Positions 15,057-15,112 of a DNA stretch of 15,112 nt are shown here, piece after piece. Source of the DNA: Chloroflexota bacterium (GTDB taxonomy: Bacteria; Chloroflexota; Dehalococcoidia; Tepidiformales; Tepidiformaceae); contig CAUJEQ010000170.1 of the NCBI GenBank assembly GCA_963169135.1, positions 1-15,112 of the forward strand. Direction: 5' to 3'. The notes under the pieces are model-generated. The model saw only the letters and a list, made by a program, of their open reading frames with translations. It made no database searches and was not told where the DNA came from. Position numbers and translations under genes: made by a program. Each line of letters starts with the position of its first letter. The stretch's first letter is position 1.

Positions 15057-15112
15057 ATGCTCGACTACCTGCCGTTCCTCATCAGCGCGAACAGCCTCGG
15101 CGTGATCTCGCT
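15057..15112 (+). CDS. Start of an unidentified gene, truncated by the window end
   Basis: An ATG at 15057 opens a frame of 18 complete codons that runs off the window. The visible residues are MLDYLPFLISANSLGVIS, mostly hydrophobic, which could be a first membrane helix or a signal segment. TGGAG at 15047-15051 gives a 5-nt spacing, and a candidate promoter lies upstream. There is too little to name the product. Confidence 0.5.
   Translation, partial: MLDYLPFLISANSLGVIS

Overview
The window is GC-rich bacterial chromosome carrying densely packed housekeeping genes. No rRNA, tRNA, CRISPR array, transposase, phage gene or attachment site is visible. The gene set and high GC suggest a free-living bacterium, possibly Chloroflexota; no phylogenetic marker here settles this and no search was run.

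Region 1 (1-2623, + strand) is a riboflavin operon. A sigma70-like promoter precedes a complete FMN riboswitch (44-161), a 160-nt expression platform, then ribE, ribBA and ribH with 4-nt and 1-nt overlaps. Together the genes make 3,4-dihydroxybutanone phosphate, the GTP cyclohydrolase II product, lumazine and riboflavin. The deaminase/reductase RibD is not in the cluster. RibE has two unusual active-site substitutions.

Region 2 (2624-8606, + strand) begins with a 229-nt leader rich in hairpins and repeats. A complete seven-gene Mrp Na+/H+ antiporter operon follows (mrpA to mrpG), with every junction overlapping by 4 or 1 nt. It encodes one multisubunit membrane complex.

Region 3 (8611-12097) is mainly on the - strand. 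fmt and rlmN overlap by 4 nt, and queA lies further along on the same strand. These act in initiator-tRNA formylation, rRNA/tRNA methylation and queuosine synthesis. Between queA and rlmN, on the opposite strand, is a 122-residue protein with about 16-residue solenoid-like repeats; its 3' end overlaps the 3' end of rlmN by 77 bp.

Region 4 (12334-14402, + strand) holds a biotin-dependent carboxyltransferase subunit and a separate biotin carrier protein 8 nt downstream, closed by a strong hairpin terminator. Biotin carboxylase must be encoded elsewhere.

Region 5 (14425-15112) holds a DinB-like putative metalloprotein on the - strand with a TTG start, and the first 18 codons of an unidentified + strand gene cut by the window end.

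The best candidates for new biology are the small repeat protein embedded antisense between rlmN and queA, the altered riboflavin synthase active site, and the two leader regions. I found no convincing novel defence or mobile system.
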